Shown one piece after another: positions 62,791 through 64,000 of a stretch of 64,000 nucleotides of DNA (its first letter is position 1; the number at the start of each line of letters is the position of its first letter). Where the stretch lies: NCBI RefSeq assembly GCF_000485595.1, contig NW_014577132.1, positions 17,581 to 81,580 on the forward strand. The letters run 5' to 3'. Below the pieces are notes generated by a model that worked only from the letters and a program-made list of their open reading frames with translations, was not told the DNA's origin and made no database searches. This DNA comes from Priapulus caudatus (Eukaryota; Priapulida; Priapulimorpha; Priapulimorphida; Priapulidae). The translations under genes were made by a program, and so were the position numbers.

Positions 62791-63500
62791 TATTGTGTTA
62801 ATTGTAATCGATATTGAATGCGATTGTCAATTAAAATTTCGATTCGTTTTATTGAATTATCGGGAAAACGACTTGCAAACATTATTGCGAAAGCTATAAT
62901 TATTATGTAAGAGTCGGGCTTGTTAATGTATGGATCGCACCATCGTTTGTTTTGTGATTAAAATCTACGAAATATAGCATAGTTACGAACGCATGATTCT
63001 CTCAGGGCTTTCAATTTATAAAGCCTTCTGCACTGTTGGTTCGATAATAATAGATGTTTATTGAAGTTCTTTGAAGTTATATTACGAGTTGTCTCAGTGA
63101 GAACAGATTGAAGAGACGCGTGTTAAACAAATACGACAATCTATTGATTACGAGTATATGAACATTAGAAGTATCTCGTCTGATTCTGTGGATTCGTCAT
63201 GCAATGCAACAACCTTTTATTAGCAACGTTGCGTTGCGCGGAAATACACAAATGTTTTATTGATGGTGCAAAGTTCATGTTGCGTAACTAACTGATACAG
63301 AAGCCATGCATTTCTGGTTCGCTGAAGTAGAACCCATAGTTTATATCGAATGTCAACACGCTTTAGTTTTCACTGTGAATAACGCGTTTGCAAATCGTTG
63401 TTTGAACAACATCGTGGTTTTGAATTACAACAAACTCATAACATCCGTACGGGATTGCGCAAGCCGAGAGGCACTATTACATTTCCATGGATGTCTACAG

Positions 63501-63605
63501 GAAATCATATTGCCGAAGATAAACCTGACGAATGATGGCAGCATTGTCATACTTGGATGCGATATCCAGCAGAGCAGCAGTATTACGGTGCTGTCGCTGT
63601 GCGCG
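63501..63605 (+). CDS. Candidate internal exon, unknown protein
   Basis: Flanked by ATGTCTACAG| and |GTAAGTTC, both good splice sites, this interval is exactly 35 codons: EIILPKINLTNDGSIVILGC followed by DIQQSSSITVLSLCA. It is phase 0 on both sides. The alternating hydrophobic pattern suggests beta strands, with one N-linked glycosylation motif (NLT) and two Cys, so an extracellular domain is conceivable. The frame is open leftward to 63306, so the left boundary could differ. No family is recognised. Confidence 0.35.
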
Positions 63606-63714
63606 GTAAGTTCTCACTATAACTCTCACACGCGCAACATCCGTCATTATTTACTGCGGATTACTGCCCAGCAGCCGATTCGCGCATGAAATCGTAGATT
63701 TGTTCTCTCGCTCT

Positions 63715-64000
63715 TGCTCGCGTCCTCTCTACTTTTTCCGCTCTCGCTCTCTCTCTCTCTCTCTCTGTCTCTCTTTTCTTTCTTTCTCTCTATCTCTCAC
63801 GCGCGCTCTCTCCTTCTCTTTCTCTCTCTCTCTTCCTTTCCATCTCTCTCTTTCTTTTTCTCTGTGACTCGCTATATACCTCTCTCCCTCAACTCCCCCA
63901 TTTTTCTCGCTCGCGCTATTTCTCCCCCTTTCCTTGTATGGCGCTTTCTCTCGGGCTCTCCCCCTTCTCACTTTCTCTCTCTCTCTCTCTCTCTCTCTCT
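63715..64000. repeat. (CT)n pyrimidine tract running off the window end
   Basis: Mixed CT, CTTT and CCCT sequence ending in a pure CT run at the last base. The minus-strand Arg/Glu open frame is an artefact. Confidence 0.95.

Larger units (their letters stand above)
59893..63500. other. Mostly non-coding, unassigned
   Basis: AT-rich unique DNA without clear genes apart from the low-confidence open frame at 61625-62263. It contains a TGCG tract and a short CAG/CAA run, listed separately. Confidence 0.6.

Overview
This is a stretch of nuclear DNA from an animal, most likely a marine invertebrate. The genes are in pieces split by GT-AG introns of up to 20 kb. CpG and CGCG are common rather than depleted. 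There is an interstitial TTAGGG run, and a very large share of the window is simple-sequence DNA: (TG)n, (TGCG)n, (CT)n, (CTG/TTG)n, (GAGT)n. No rRNA or tRNA gene, bacterial operon or CRISPR array was seen. The species cannot be named from the sequence.

The one gene recognised with confidence is a KIF26-type atypical kinesin on the minus strand. Four coding exons were found, in transcript order 41542-41394, 21367-21178, 5186-4980 and 3282-3189. Their splice phases fit together (2/1, then 0/0, then 0/0). The joined product runs from a helical N-terminal segment, through a basic and proline-rich linker, into the first part of the kinesin motor domain, and stops at the degenerate KIF26-style P-loop. 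The remainder of the motor and the tail lie beyond position 1 or in unrecognised exons. The true N-terminus (zinc-finger-like CxxC region in vertebrate KIF26) was not found and may lie above 41.5 kb or outside the window.

Layout: 1-3188 is intron or flank with a long TG tract; 3189-5186 holds two motor exons; 5187-21177 is a 16 kb intron with a hAT miniature transposon (13102-13288), a fold-back element (about 13569-13860), a 26-bp minisatellite (17075-17316) and many microsatellites; 21178-21367 is the linker exon; 21368-41393 is a 20 kb intron with a GC-rich island (about 24790-25260), an assembly gap inside a TG tract (28244-28253), a telomere-related minisatellite (about 29590-30145) and a 0.94 kb nested non-autonomous transposon (37631-38573); 41394-41542 is the most upstream KIF26 exon found; 41543-64000 is mostly non-coding, with tandem repeats and a few candidate exons on both strands, the best being a plus-strand terminal exon at 59698-59892 and an internal exon at 63501-63605.

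Most long open frames here are translations of simple repeats and were not annotated. No new multi-gene system is evident. The most interesting items are the perfect-target-duplication hAT element that resembles a vertebrate family, the telomere-like minisatellite, the nested transposon carrying telomere-like DNA, and the candidate exons of unknown genes.
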